A stretch of 64,000 nucleotides of DNA from Streptomyces sp. YS415 (GTDB lineage: Bacteria > Actinomycetota > Actinomycetes > Streptomycetales > Streptomycetaceae): positions 55,745-119,744 of the forward strand of contig NZ_JAMJFL010000024.1 in assembly GCF_023544665.1 (NCBI RefSeq), given 5' to 3'. A model generated the notes under the pieces. It was not told the DNA's origin, ran no database searches, and saw nothing but the letters and a program-made list of their open reading frames with translations. The position numbers were made by a program, and so were the translations under genes. Positions 18,901-26,699 of the stretch are shown here, in pieces; position 1 is the first letter of the stretch, and each line of letters begins with the position of its first letter.

Positions 18901-19236
18901 AAGCTGCTGAAGCTCGGCCCGGTGGTGGGCCAGCGCACCTGGGGCGGAGTTGTCGGCATGACCGGCCGCCACCAGCTGGGCGACGGCACGGTGATCACGG
19001 TGCCGATGAACGCAGCCTGGTTCGACGCGTACGGCTGGTCCGTCGAGAACAAGGGCGTCACCCCCGACCTGGAGGTCCTGCGCACACCGCTGGACTGGGC
19101 GGAGGGCCGCAACACCCAGCTGGACGACGCGGTGCGGCTCGCGCTGGACCTCCTGGAGACCCACCCCCCGGCCAGCCCCCCGGACTGCTCGCAGGTACCG
19201 GACAGGTCGAGGCCGCAACTGCCGCCCAGGACCTGA
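15997..19236 (+). CDS. Tricorn protease (S41 family)
   Basis: 1079 residues, full length. Tricorn degrades oligopeptides released by the proteasome. Order of parts: a beta-propeller region with repeated blades such as RFSPDGTEIAYTSWR and AFSPDGCWLTWSHP (residues about 1-600), a core helical part, a PDZ domain (about 760-850) and the S41 catalytic domain. Catalytic residues by comparison with the Thermoplasma enzyme: Ser735-His736 in GTSHAYV, nucleophile Ser959 followed by Asp960 in TSSDGD, and Glu1017 in VENKG. The start GTG 15997 gives the normal N-terminus (SYLRLPHLNGDL), although its GAGGAG site touches the start codon. A strong terminator follows at 19253. Confidence 0.95.
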   Translation: MSYLRLPHLNGDLLCFVAEDDLWLAPLDGPGRAWRLTVDRTKAGHPRFSPDGTEIAYTSWRSLVPEIHLVPTEGGPARRLTYWGSPDTQVTGWTPPDQDGTSDILAVASHGEPFSYFTWAYKVCPDGSPGRKLPWGPVSDLQVADLDGERRTLLLTGTPPHEPAAWKRYRGGATGRLWLHGERLLADLDGHLACPMFVGGRIAFLSDHEGVGNLYSCAHDGSDLRRHTDHDAFYARHAASDGTRVVYQCAGELWIVDGLSESDKPRRLDVRLSGPRAGRRRYQVPAAQHVDGISVDETGRASAVVVRGSLYWMTHRDGPARTITDTPGVRVRLPEMLGSVGQVAYVTDAEGEDAVEIAYLPRATGDRPPRRLASGELGRVLELVSDPEGERLAVAAHDGRLLLLDATEDSGGEVTELIRSDNGPVRDLAFSPDGCWLTWSHPGIGRSLRQIKMARIKDRFVIDVTNGRFEDENPVFTSDGRYLAFLSWRGFDPVYDVHTGDLSFPLGCRPYLVPLSSATPSPFALNPEGRPAAGGLDPLEEGGEGAAVTVETEGLESRVTPFPVAASKYSALYPVAGGGLVWLRWPISGALGETFANPDDTSGRPTLEHFHISKAKKSELVEHLDWFAVSGDGSRLVVVDEGELRAVPATETGDSDSTVWIDARRILHEVDPAAEWRQAYEEAGRLIRAYFWDPGMCGIDWDAVLAQYRPLVERVASPDEFADLLREVLGELGTSHAYVAAARRNEGPPHHQRRQGLLGANLVRRDQGWTVRRILPGDSSDSKARSPLAGTGIREGAVLTHVDGREVDPVTGPYPLLAGAGGTTVELTFTPAEGEGPSRRVAVVPLVDERPLRYQDWVAKRREVVRELSGGRCGYLHIPDMGGSGWAQFNRDLRMEVSRPALIVDVRGNAGGHISELVVEKLTRTILGWDLTRDAQPVSYASNAPRGPVVALADEATSSDGDMITAAFKLLKLGPVVGQRTWGGVVGMTGRHQLGDGTVITVPMNAAWFDAYGWSVENKGVTPDLEVLRTPLDWAEGRNTQLDDAVRLALDLLETHPPASPPDCSQVPDRSRPQLPPRT

Positions 19237-19252
19237 GAAGGGGCGGACATGA

Positions 19253-19286
19253 GAAAGGGTGCCCTCCGATCGGGGGGCACCCTTTC
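19253..19286. terminator. Strong hairpin terminator between tricorn and the small coiled-coil gene
   Basis: A 12-base perfect stem (GAAAGGGTGCCC with its complement), extended to 15 pairs by one G-T and two C-G pairs, around a GATC loop. It lies between two convergent genes and can end transcription from both sides. Confidence 0.85.
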
Positions 19287-19302
19287 CGCTCAGCGCGCAG
19301 CG

Positions 19303-19482
19303 TCAGGCGTCGAAGTCCTGGTCGAAGCGGTCGCGCTCCTCCGGCTGGCGGCGCTCCGGCTCCTCGTCGCGGTCCCGCTGCTTGCCGCGCTGCGAGGCCT
19401 GCTCGCGGGCCTGCTGCATCTTGTCCTTGGCCTGCTGCGAGAACTGCTCGGACTTCTCCTGGAACTGGTCCTTCATGCCCAT
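19303..19482 (-). CDS. Small hydrophilic coiled-coil protein, 59 residues, unknown function
   Basis: ATG 19482 is preceded by a GGGAGTG ribosome site. The product starts MGMKDQFQEKSEQFSQQ and continues with a charged, glutamine-rich heptad-like stretch (AKDKMQQAREQASQRG), ending in an acidic tail RDRFDQDFDA. It has no hydrophobic core, so it should be a long helix or disordered. Similar short proteins are annotated as hypothetical in many Streptomyces. The codon pattern (G/C at third positions throughout) supports that it is real. It shares the bidirectional terminator with tricorn. Confidence 0.75.
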   Translation of the reverse strand: MGMKDQFQEKSEQFSQQAKDKMQQAREQASQRGKQRDRDEEPERRQPEERDRFDQDFDA

Positions 19483-19559
19483 GAGTTTTCACTCCCGTGA
19501 TGGGTGAGGGGGATCAAGCTCGACCAGATTCACACGGCCCGTCACGCTTCGCATGTCGA

Positions 19560-20444
19560 TCAGTTACGGTGCGTAGTCCTCTCCTGTTCGTCGGCCGCGC
19601 CGCCCGCCCCGACGAGCCCCATCCGCATCCCGTCCAGCCGGTCCGCGAACCGCCGCATCTCGCGCTGCCCGACGGTCCCGATGACCGCCGGCAGATACCC
19701 CCGCACGCCCTGCATCCCGCGCAGCCACCACTGGCCGTACACATGGCTCGAGCGCCGCTCGATACCGGCGACGATCCGGTCGACCGCGGGGCCCAGCGGA
19801 TAGGTCTTGTTCGACGGCCACGGCAGCCGCTGCCGCAGTTCCCGCATCACGTCGTCCTGGTCGGCACCGCGCACCATGTCCGTGTCGGTCCAGGACAGAT
19901 ACCCCACGCCCACCCGCACGCCCTTGTAGCCGACCTCGGCGCGCAGGCTGTGCGCGTAGGCCTCCACGCCCGACTTGGACGCGCAGTAGGCGGTCATCAT
20001 CGGCGCCGGGGTGATGGCGGCGAGGGAGGCGATCTGGAGCAGATAGCCGCGGCTCTCCATGAGCACCGGCAGGAACGCCCGCGCGGTCACCGCCGATCCG
20101 ATGAGGTTCACCTCGATGACCCGCCGCCACGCCACCGGATCGGAGTCCACGAACGGCCCCCCGGAGGCGACACCGGCGTTGGCCACCACGATGTCGACCT
20201 TCCCGAACCGCTCCTTGACCTCCTGCGCGACCCGCGCCATCGCCTCGTGGTCGGTGACGTCGGCGTGCCAGTGGTCGCTCTCGCTGTGCAGCCGCTCGGA
20301 GACCTGCTTGAGCGCGTCCGGCTCCAGCCCGACCAGCGCCACCTTCGCCCCGCGCGCGGAGAGCTTGCGGGCGAGCAGTTCGCCCACGCCCCGCGCCGCT
20401 CCGGTGACGACGGCGACCTGTCCTTCGAGGCTCACCCTGCTCAT
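19560..20444 (-). CDS. SDR family oxidoreductase (third gene of the monooxygenase operon)
   Basis: 294 residues. Classical short-chain dehydrogenase: cofactor motif VTGAARGVGE near residue 14 (TGxxxGxG), NAG in VVANAGVASGG near 90, catalytic Ser in LLQIASLAA, and YCASKSG (YxxxK) near 155. The extended C-terminal region of about 90 residues is typical of SDRs that act on bulky lipids or steroids. Its ATG overlaps the hydrolase stop as ATGA. With the monooxygenase and hydrolase it could form an alcohol to ketone to ester to acid route. Substrate unknown. Confidence 0.92.
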   Translation of the reverse strand: MSRVSLEGQVAVVTGAARGVGELLARKLSARGAKVALVGLEPDALKQVSERLHSESDHWHADVTDHEAMARVAQEVKERFGKVDIVVANAGVASGGPFVDSDPVAWRRVIEVNLIGSAVTARAFLPVLMESRGYLLQIASLAAITPAPMMTAYCASKSGVEAYAHSLRAEVGYKGVRVGVGYLSWTDTDMVRGADQDDVMRELRQRLPWPSNKTYPLGPAVDRIVAGIERRSSHVYGQWWLRGMQGVRGYLPAVIGTVGQREMRRFADRLDGMRMGLVGAGGAADEQERTTHRN

Positions 20445-21358
20445 GCGCCCTCCTTGATCTGTGCGTAAGTGACGACGAGTTCACGTATCCGGGCGCTGAT
20501 CAGCTCGGGCGCCTCCACCGGCGTCATGTGCCCGACCCCGGGGAGCTCGGTGAGCCCGACGCAGGTGGGCAGCGCGGCGGCCAGCGACCGCGCGTGCACC
20601 GGCGGGGTGAGCCGGTCGGCGGTCCCGACGACGATCGCGGCCGGTACCGTCAACTCCCGGACGCCGTGGTCGAGATCGAGCAGATCCAGCACCTGCGACC
20701 AGGAGTGCCGCACCGCTCGCGGACAGGCGTGCACGATCCGCGCGCACGCCTCGACCATGTGCGGCGCCGAACCGGGCCCCATGGTGGCGTACTTGAGGAT
20801 CCGCCGGGCGAGCGGAGTGACCGGCCCGAGCGGTGCCCGCGAGCCGAGCACCCGCTTGGTCAGCCACGTCCGCAGCCGCCCGGCCCGCATCGGTAGGACC
20901 GTGGCCTCGGCCACCAGCCGTGACGAGCCGGTGCTGCACAGCAGCACGGCGGCCGCGTGCTCCCGGAACGCCGGCCGGCCGGCCGCGGCCAGCACCGTCA
21001 TCCCGCCCATCGAATGCCCCACCACGACCGCCTTCTCGGCCGGCGCGAGGGTCTCCTTCAGTACGGCTTCCAGGTCGTCGGCGAGCGCCTCGGTCCCGCA
21101 GGCCCGGCTCGCCGGGCTCCGTCCGTGGCCGCGCTGGTCGTAGGCGATGACCCGGTGGTCGGTGGCCAGCTCGCGTATCTGCGCCGCCCAGAAGGCGGTC
21201 GAGCAGGTCCAGCCGTGGGCGAGGACGACGGGGGGTGCGCCGTCGGGGCCATGCACCTCCACATGCAGGCCGGCGCCGTCGGCGGAGGTCGCGGTGAGGA
21301 CGCGGGCCGGGGTGGGCGGGGCGTAGGGGCCGGAGCTCACGTGCATCAGGCGGCTCAT
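20441..21358 (-). CDS. Alpha/beta hydrolase (second gene of the monooxygenase operon)
   Basis: 305 residues. The oxyanion region HGWTCSTAFW near residue 50, RGHGRS near 75 and nucleophile elbow GHSMGG near 115 are clear; the acid is likely the Asp in GTADRLTPP and the base His in GVGHMTPVEAPE close to the end. ATG 21358 overlaps the monooxygenase stop (ATGA) and its own stop overlaps the SDR start, so the three proteins are made in fixed proportion. It is the natural candidate to open the ester or lactone produced by the monooxygenase. Confidence 0.92.
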   Translation of the reverse strand: MSRLMHVSSGPYAPPTPARVLTATSADGAGLHVEVHGPDGAPPVVLAHGWTCSTAFWAAQIRELATDHRVIAYDQRGHGRSPASRACGTEALADDLEAVLKETLAPAEKAVVVGHSMGGMTVLAAAGRPAFREHAAAVLLCSTGSSRLVAEATVLPMRAGRLRTWLTKRVLGSRAPLGPVTPLARRILKYATMGPGSAPHMVEACARIVHACPRAVRHSWSQVLDLLDLDHGVRELTVPAAIVVGTADRLTPPVHARSLAAALPTCVGLTELPGVGHMTPVEAPELISARIRELVVTYAQIKEGA

Positions 21359-22899
21359 GCGTCCACCTCCGAGCGCTCGCCCGCCTCTGCGGACTGCTCG
21401 GCCACGGCACTCGGCGCGTCCTCGTGCTCCCCGGGGCGCACGACGGTGTACTCCGCGAGATCCACCCGCCGGGTCGCACGCCGGAACTCGCTCGTCGTGC
21501 CCGGCCAGACGGTGGTGTTGCGCCCGTTCTCGTCCAGGTACCAGCTGGTGCAGCCGCCGGTGTTCCACACGGTGCGCTGCATCCGCTCCTGCACACGCCG
21601 GTTCCAGGCGTGCACGGCGCTCGCGCGGGCGTCGAGTGCGACCCGGCCGCCGAGCACGTCCAACTGCCGCATGAAGTCGGCGAGGTAGTTGAGCTGGCTC
21701 TCGATCATCAGGATCATCGACGAGTTGCCGAGCCCCGTGTTGGGCCCGATGATCGTCATCCAGTTCGGGAACCCGGCGGCGGACGCGCCCCGCAGCGCCT
21801 CCATGCCGCCCTTCCACGACTCGGCGAGCGTCTGCCCGTCGGCGCCCACGACCCGGTCCGCGATGGGCATGTCGGTGACGTGGAAGCCGGTGCCGAAGAC
21901 GATCGCGTCGACCTCGGCCTCGGTGCCGTCGGCGGCGACGACCGTCGAGCCGCGGATCTCGGCGAGCCCACTGGCGACGACGTCGACGTTGGGCCGGGCG
22001 ATCGCCGGGTAGTACTCGCTGCTGAGCAGGATCCGCTTGCAGCCGATGCGGTAGTCGGGGGTGAGCTTGGCGCGCAGGGCCGGGTCCTTGATGGCGCGGG
22101 CCATGTTCTGCTTGGCCAGCTTCTCCACCAGGCCCAGTTCGTTCGGGCGCTTGGTGAAGGCCTGGACCTGCATCTCCCGGATGCCCCACAGCAGACCGCG
22201 CCGGGCCTGGGTGGTGAAGGGCAGCCGCCGGTGCAGCCAGCGCTCCGCCCCGCTGATCGCGCGGTCCATGCGCGGCATCACCCACGGCGGAGTGCGCTGG
22301 AAGAGGGTGAGCCGGGAGACCTCCGGCTGGATGGCCGGCACGATCTGGATGGCGGAGGCGCCGGTGCCGACCATCGCGACGCGCTTGCCGCGCAGGTCGT
22401 AGTCGTGGTCCCAGCGGGCGGAGTGGAAGACCTTGCCGGGGAAGGAGTCGAGACCCGGGACGTCCGGCATCTTGGGGTCGGACAGCGGCCCGGTCGCGGA
22501 GACGACGACGTCGGCGGAGAGGTTCCCGCTGGTGGTCTCGATGTCCCAGCACAGCCGCTCGGCGTTCCACGCCATCCGCTTCACCTCCGAGTCGAAGCGG
22601 ATGTGCGGGCGCAGCCGGAAGACGTCCGTGACGTGCTCCAGGTAGGCGCGGATGTGCTCCTGGCCGGAGAAGGTGCGCGGCCAGTCCGGGTTCGGCGCGA
22701 AGGAGAAGGAGTACAGGTGGGACGGGACGTCACAGGCGCAGCCGGGATAGCTGTTGTCCCGCCAGGTGCCGCCGACGCTCGACGCCCGCTCCAGGACGAC
22801 GAAGTCGGTGACGCCCTCCCGCCGCAGCCGCACCGCGGCCCCGAGCCCTCCGAACCCGGACCCGACCACCGCCACCCGTACATGCTCGTGTTCGGTCAT
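21355..22899 (-). CDS. Flavin-containing Baeyer-Villiger monooxygenase (type I)
   Basis: 514 residues. FAD-binding GSGFGG near residue 13, the NADPH-binding GTGASA near 185, and between them the Baeyer-Villiger fingerprint FPGKVFHSARWD, which fits FxGxxxHxxxW(P/D) exactly. The enzyme inserts oxygen next to a ketone to give an ester or lactone, using NADPH and O2. Start ATG 22899 has GGAGGG eight bases upstream; an ATG at 22920 is in frame but without a good site. First gene of a three-gene coupled operon, divergent from a MerR gene, with an 18-base palindrome in the promoter region. Confidence 0.93.
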   Translation of the reverse strand: MTEHEHVRVAVVGSGFGGLGAAVRLRREGVTDFVVLERASSVGGTWRDNSYPGCACDVPSHLYSFSFAPNPDWPRTFSGQEHIRAYLEHVTDVFRLRPHIRFDSEVKRMAWNAERLCWDIETTSGNLSADVVVSATGPLSDPKMPDVPGLDSFPGKVFHSARWDHDYDLRGKRVAMVGTGASAIQIVPAIQPEVSRLTLFQRTPPWVMPRMDRAISGAERWLHRRLPFTTQARRGLLWGIREMQVQAFTKRPNELGLVEKLAKQNMARAIKDPALRAKLTPDYRIGCKRILLSSEYYPAIARPNVDVVASGLAEIRGSTVVAADGTEAEVDAIVFGTGFHVTDMPIADRVVGADGQTLAESWKGGMEALRGASAAGFPNWMTIIGPNTGLGNSSMILMIESQLNYLADFMRQLDVLGGRVALDARASAVHAWNRRVQERMQRTVWNTGGCTSWYLDENGRNTTVWPGTTSEFRRATRRVDLAEYTVVRPGEHEDAPSAVAEQSAEAGERSEVDA

Positions 22900-22927
22900 C
22901 CCGACACCCTCCAGCGCCATACGACTC

Positions 22928-22945
22928 TGCCAGTGAACACTGGCA
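22928..22945. promoter_or_regulatory. Perfect 18-base palindromic operator candidate
   Basis: TGCCAGTG-AA-CACTGGCA, two perfect 8-base arms with a 2-base spacer, 29 bases before the monooxygenase start and 84 bases before the divergent MerR gene. Such symmetry is unlikely by chance in an intergenic region. The MerR-like protein encoded next to it is the most likely binder, though a TetR elsewhere is possible. Confidence 0.6.
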
Positions 22946-23029
22946 CAGTCGGAGGGTAGAGCAGCTCCGTACTCATGGGTAGGGGGTGGGCGAAGGAAAG
23001 TTACCCCCGGTACGCCATAGGCTTCCCGC

Positions 23030-23695
23030 GTGGCAGAAGACGCTGGACGACCCGAGGGCCGACACGAGTACCGCATGGAGGAGCTGGCCCGGCTGGCCGG
23101 CATCACCGTGCGCACGCTGCGCTTCTACCGCGAACGGGGGCTCATCCCGCCACCCCGCCGCGAGGGCCGCATCGCCTGGTACGACGAACGCCACCTGGCG
23201 CGGCTGCGCACCATCTCGGCCCTGCTGGAACGCGGCCACACCCTCAGCGGCATCGCGGACCTCGCCGAGGCCTTCGACCACGGCCGGGACGTCGCCGACC
23301 TGCTCGGCATGGACACCCCCACGGAGGAGGTCCCGGTCCGCCTCACCCCCGAGGAACTCGCCGACCGCTTCGCCGGCGAGGTCACTCCAGAGAACTTCGC
23401 CGCCGCCCTGGAACTCGGCTATCTCGCCACCGACGGCCAGGACATCGTCCACATCAGCGGCCGGCTGCTGGACGTGTCGGCGGCCCTGGTCCGCGAGGGC
23501 ATCCCGCTCGCCGAGGTCCTCGCCGCGGGCAAGGAACTGCGCGTCCACGCCGACGTCCTCGCCGACCTCTTCGCCGACCTGATCCTGCGCCACGCCGGCG
23601 AGGAGGACCTCCCCCGGCTGCGCCCCCTCGCCAAGAGCGTGGTGGAGGCGGAGCTGTCCCTGGCCCTGGACAGGAGGCTGCGCAAACGGTCGTAG
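23030..23695 (+). CDS. MerR family transcriptional regulator
   Basis: 221 residues. MerR DNA-binding domain at residues about 14-85: YRMEELARLAGITVRTLRFY is the helix-turn-helix, followed by RERGLIPPP and the wing. The C-terminal 130 residues are helical with no cysteine-rich metal site, so it probably senses an organic ligand or stress rather than a metal. GTG 23030 is the start. It is divergent from the Baeyer-Villiger operon with a palindrome between them, so control of that operon is a reasonable inference. It converges with exonuclease III, six bases apart. Confidence 0.9.
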   Translation: MAEDAGRPEGRHEYRMEELARLAGITVRTLRFYRERGLIPPPRREGRIAWYDERHLARLRTISALLERGHTLSGIADLAEAFDHGRDVADLLGMDTPTEEVPVRLTPEELADRFAGEVTPENFAAALELGYLATDGQDIVHISGRLLDVSAALVREGIPLAEVLAAGKELRVHADVLADLFADLILRHAGEEDLPRLRPLAKSVVEAELSLALDRRLRKRS

Positions 23696-23701
23696 CGCCG
23701 G

Positions 23702-24505
23702 CTAGCGGTCGTAGACCACCGTGACCGGCGCATGGTCGGACCAGCGCTCCGCGTGGCTGGCCGCACGCTCCACGAACCCCTTGACCGCCCGGTCCGCGAG
23801 CCCCGGGGTGGCCATCTGGTAGTCGATGCGCCAGCCCGTGTCGTTGTCGAAGGCCCGCCCCCGGTACGACCACCAGGAGTACGGCCCCTCGGCGTCCGGG
23901 TGCAGGGCGCGCACGACGTCGACGTACCCGCCCTCGGCCGGGTCGAGCACCCGCCCGAGCCACTCGCGCTCCTCGGGCAGGAACCCGGAGCTCTTGGTGT
24001 TGCCGCGCCAGTTCCGCAGGTCCGCCCGCTGGTGGGCAATGTTCCAGTCGCCGCAGACCACGACCTCGCGCCCGTCGGCGGCGGCGCGCTCGCGCAGCTC
24101 CTTGAGGTGGGCCAGGAACTCGCCCATGAAGCGGACCTTCTCGTCCTGGCGCTCGGTGCCGACCTCCCCGGAGGGCAGGTACAGGGAGGCGACCGTCACA
24201 CCGGGCAGGTCGGCCTCGACGTACCGTCCGCTCGCGTCGAACTCGCTCGACCCGAAGCCGACCCGGACCCGGTCGGGCTCGCGGCGCGTGTAGAGGGACA
24301 CCCCCGCCCGGCCCTTGGCGGCGGCGGGCGCGTGCACGGCGTGCCAGCCCTCGGGCGCGCGCACGGCCTCCGGCAGTTGCTCGGGCTCGGCGCGCACCTC
24401 TTGGAGGCACAGCACATCGGCGGCGGTCGCGGCGAGCCACTCGACGAAGCCCTTCTTCGCGGCGGCACGCAGCCCGTTCACATTTACGGAGGTCACAGTG
24501 AGCAC
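23702..24505 (-). CDS. xth: Exodeoxyribonuclease III / AP endonuclease
   Basis: 267 residues. Repairs abasic sites by cutting 5' of them. Family motifs: TVTSVNVNGLRAA at the start, LCLQEVRAEP near residue 37 with the metal-binding Glu, VVCGDWNIAH near 150 with D-x-N, and SDHAPVTVVY at the end with the catalytic D-H. GTG 24505 gives the correct N-terminus. It stands alone, divergent from the GNAT gene at 24574. Confidence 0.95.
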   Translation of the reverse strand: MLTVTSVNVNGLRAAAKKGFVEWLAATAADVLCLQEVRAEPEQLPEAVRAPEGWHAVHAPAAAKGRAGVSLYTRREPDRVRVGFGSSEFDASGRYVEADLPGVTVASLYLPSGEVGTERQDEKVRFMGEFLAHLKELRERAAADGREVVVCGDWNIAHQRADLRNWRGNTKSSGFLPEEREWLGRVLDPAEGGYVDVVRALHPDAEGPYSWWSYRGRAFDNDTGWRIDYQMATPGLADRAVKGFVERAASHAERWSDHAPVTVVYDR

Positions 24506-24573
24506 CCGGGCACGATACCGGCACACTGGACCGAGTCCAGATTCCGACTTCCCATGAATGTACGGTTGCCCGC

Positions 24574-25056
24574 ATGCACATACGTCGCGTCCCCTTCGAC
24601 CACCCCGACGCCGTCAAGCTCAACGACGCCGTCCAGGCCGAGTACGACGTCCGCTACGGGGACGGCGGTGACGCCACTCCCATGGACCCGGCCGACTTCG
24701 AACCGCCGAACGGCGTGTACCTGATCGCCTACGACGCGTACGACTCCCCGGTCGCCTCGGGCGGCTGGCGCGTCCGCGACGCGAACGGCGAGGGCAACCT
24801 CGACGGGGACGCCGAGCTGAAGCGGATGTATGTGATCGACGCCATGCGCGGCCGGGGCCTCGCCCGGCGCATCCTCGCCGCCCTGGAGGAGGACGCCCGC
24901 GCGGCGGGCAGGCTGCGCATGGTGCTGGAGACGGGCACCAAGCAGCCGGAGGCCGTCGCCCTGTACCGGTCCAGCGGTTACGAGCCGTGCACGAAGTTCG
25001 GCTACTACCGCTTCCACGAACTGAGCCTGTGCTTCGCCAAGCCGCTCACGCCCTGA
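24574..25056 (+). CDS. GNAT family N-acetyltransferase
   Basis: 160 residues. Acetyl-CoA-binding motif A reads LKRMYVIDAMRGRGLARRIL near residue 87-106 (the RGRGLA pocket), followed by LETGTKQPEAVALYRSSGYE near 130-145, both classical. ATG 24574 is the start. A strong hairpin follows at 25101. The acceptor substrate is unknown. Confidence 0.88.
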   Translation: MHIRRVPFDHPDAVKLNDAVQAEYDVRYGDGGDATPMDPADFEPPNGVYLIAYDAYDSPVASGGWRVRDANGEGNLDGDAELKRMYVIDAMRGRGLARRILAALEEDARAAGRLRMVLETGTKQPEAVALYRSSGYEPCTKFGYYRFHELSLCFAKPLTP

Positions 25057-25100
25057 AGCGGGCCAGCCACCCGCGGACCGGGTGGAGTTGGACACACAAA

Positions 25101-25134
25101 AGATCCCGCCCGATCAACCGATCGGACGGGATCT
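25101..25134. terminator. Bidirectional hairpin terminator between the GNAT gene and tRNA-Ala
   Basis: AGATCCCG and CCGATC on one side pair with GATCGG and CGGGATCT on the other around an AACC loop, with one C/A mismatch. It lies between two convergent units and also just past the tRNA 3' end, so it can serve both. Confidence 0.8.
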
Positions 25135-25172
25135 CGTCAACTGCCCGGATTTCTCAGGTGCAGTTGTTGCGG

Positions 25173-25246
25173 TGGACCTGAGGGGATTCGAACCCCTGGC
25201 CCCCTCGATGCGAACGAGGTGCGCTACCGGACTGCGCCACAGGCCC
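25173..25246 (-). tRNA. tRNA-Ala (anticodon CGC)
   Basis: 74 bases on the minus strand without an encoded CCA. The seven-pair acceptor arm GGGCCTG/CAGGTCC contains a G3-U70 pair, the alanine identity element. The anticodon loop TTCGCAT gives CGC, reading GCG. The T arm carries TTCGAAT, and the discriminator base is A. Confidence 0.97.
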
Positions 25247-25305
25247 TTGCAACGAGTGAAACTCTAGCATCCCGATCCGCCCGCCTGGAAATCCGTTCCG
25301 GGCCC

Positions 25306-26526
25306 CTACTCGTTGGCCGCGCGCGGTCGCCCGCCGTCCTCGTACTGGTCGAACAGCGGCGTGCGTCCCCGCTCACGGGCCCGCCGGGCGGACGCGGCCC
25401 GGCGGGCGTCACTGCGCCCGCCGCCGTCCGCCCGCTCCTCGTCGGCCGCCGCCTCCGACTCCTCGGCCGCGGCCGCGCGGGACTCCGCCTCCTGCTCCGG
25501 CGCGACCGCACTGGAGCGGGCCGAGCTCCACGCGTCCGGCGCCCCGAGGTCCACATCGGCGGTGGCCCGCGGCGCGACCGGCGCGGTCACGTACGTCGGG
25601 AGGGGTACCGGCACCGGGTCCCAGCTGTCGCCCTGCCCCGGCCGCCGCTGGCGCTCGCGCTGCTGATCGACCCACTCGGCGTGATCGGTCTGCTCGACGA
25701 GCGCCCGCCGGTCCGCGGCCAGCGCGGACAGCCCCGGGTCGGTCTCCGGAGCGGGGCCTTCGCCGGGCTCGTCCGTCTGCGCGCCGCTGTCGGCGGGCGC
25801 CCGCCGACGCGGCTGGCGCGCGCGCTCCTTCAGCCGCTGCGCGGCGACCTCGGCACGGCGGCGGTCCATCTGGTAGGCGAAGCGGCGGCGCTCCTGGCTG
25901 CGCAGATACGCGATGTACGCGCTGAGCAGCACGGCGGGCACGCCGGGCGCCCACAGGAACGCGAGCCCGCCGACGGCGGCGACGATCGTGCCGCAGGTGA
26001 AGGCGAGGAAGAGCATCACGGTGGTACGCCGTCGGCGGGCGAGCGCCTTGGAGCGCCGGGCGCGCGCCGCGGCCGCCTCCGCGGCGGCGGTGGGCGGTGT
26101 GCGCCGTGCCGCCGGGACGGCCTTTTGCGCCGTGGGGGGCTGCTGCGCCGGGACGGGTTCGGGCGCCGGCGCGGCGGTCTGCGCGCGCACCGGTTCGGCC
26201 CGTTCCTGCTCCTCCGCGCGCGGGGGCACCACTGCCTGTGCCTGGGGGCGCGTCGGAGGCATGGCGAAGGCCCGGACGTCCACCGATGCGGTGACGCCGT
26301 CCGGGTCGACGGCGCTGGGCTCCCCCTCGTCGGCGGAGCGTGCGCGCAGGTCCTTGGCGTACCGGCGCTCCATCCCCGCCCGTCCGGACAGCAGCCGGAT
26401 GGCGGTGCTGAAGCGTTCCGTCGGACGGGCCTCGTTCAGCTCGTCCTGCCTACGGAGCCACATCGGCACCAAGTAGGCGGCCCAGGCCCCGACAATGACT
26501 GCGTAGATGAGGCCGCTGCTGCTCAC
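25306..26526 (-). CDS. sepX: SepX-like actinobacterial divisome membrane protein (GlpR counterpart)
   Basis: 406 residues. The N-terminus GLIYAVIVGAWAAYLVPMW is one membrane segment, followed by RRQDELNEARPTERFSTA, then a long proline/alanine-rich linker, a hydrophobic pair near residues 195-240 (LFLAFTCGTIVAAVG, then VPAVLLSAYIAYL), and an acidic, low-complexity C-terminal half. This architecture matches SepX, a membrane protein reported to support cross-walls and sporulation septation in Streptomyces, and the Glp receptor GlpR of corynebacteria. The MoeA-like gene at 28450 and the same neighbours as in mycobacteria (rimJ, galU, 5-formyl-THF cyclo-ligase) support this. Function is by homology and context, recalled and not searched. 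Confidence 0.8.
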   Translation of the reverse strand: MSSSGLIYAVIVGAWAAYLVPMWLRRQDELNEARPTERFSTAIRLLSGRAGMERRYAKDLRARSADEGEPSAVDPDGVTASVDVRAFAMPPTRPQAQAVVPPRAEEQERAEPVRAQTAAPAPEPVPAQQPPTAQKAVPAARRTPPTAAAEAAAARARRSKALARRRRTTVMLFLAFTCGTIVAAVGGLAFLWAPGVPAVLLSAYIAYLRSQERRRFAYQMDRRRAEVAAQRLKERARQPRRRAPADSGAQTDEPGEGPAPETDPGLSALAADRRALVEQTDHAEWVDQQRERQRRPGQGDSWDPVPVPLPTYVTAPVAPRATADVDLGAPDAWSSARSSAVAPEQEAESRAAAAEESEAAADEERADGGGRSDARRAASARRARERGRTPLFDQYEDGGRPRAANE

Positions 26527-26665
26527 GCCTCACACGGTAGAGGGGTTTGTGTGAGGCCATCTGCCAATTGAGCCGGTGTGTCGCACGATCTGGCTGATAT
26601 TTCGAAATTTTTTTGTGATCGATGCGATCAGCAGGTCGCAGAGGATGCGTAATTCAGAGTGCCGA

Positions 26666-26675
26666 TGTGATCACA
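26666..26675. promoter_or_regulatory. TGTGATCACA palindrome in the AT-rich region upstream of sepX
   Basis: The 173 bases between sepX and the acetyltransferase gene are unusually AT-rich for this genome and contain the palindromes TGTGATCACA (26666-26675) and ATTTCGAAAT. TGTGA/TCACA half sites are used by Crp-type regulators, and BldD sites can look similar. This is only a candidate; the sepX promoter must lie here. Confidence 0.35.
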
Positions 26676-26699
26676 CAGCGATCAATTTCGAACAGATAT

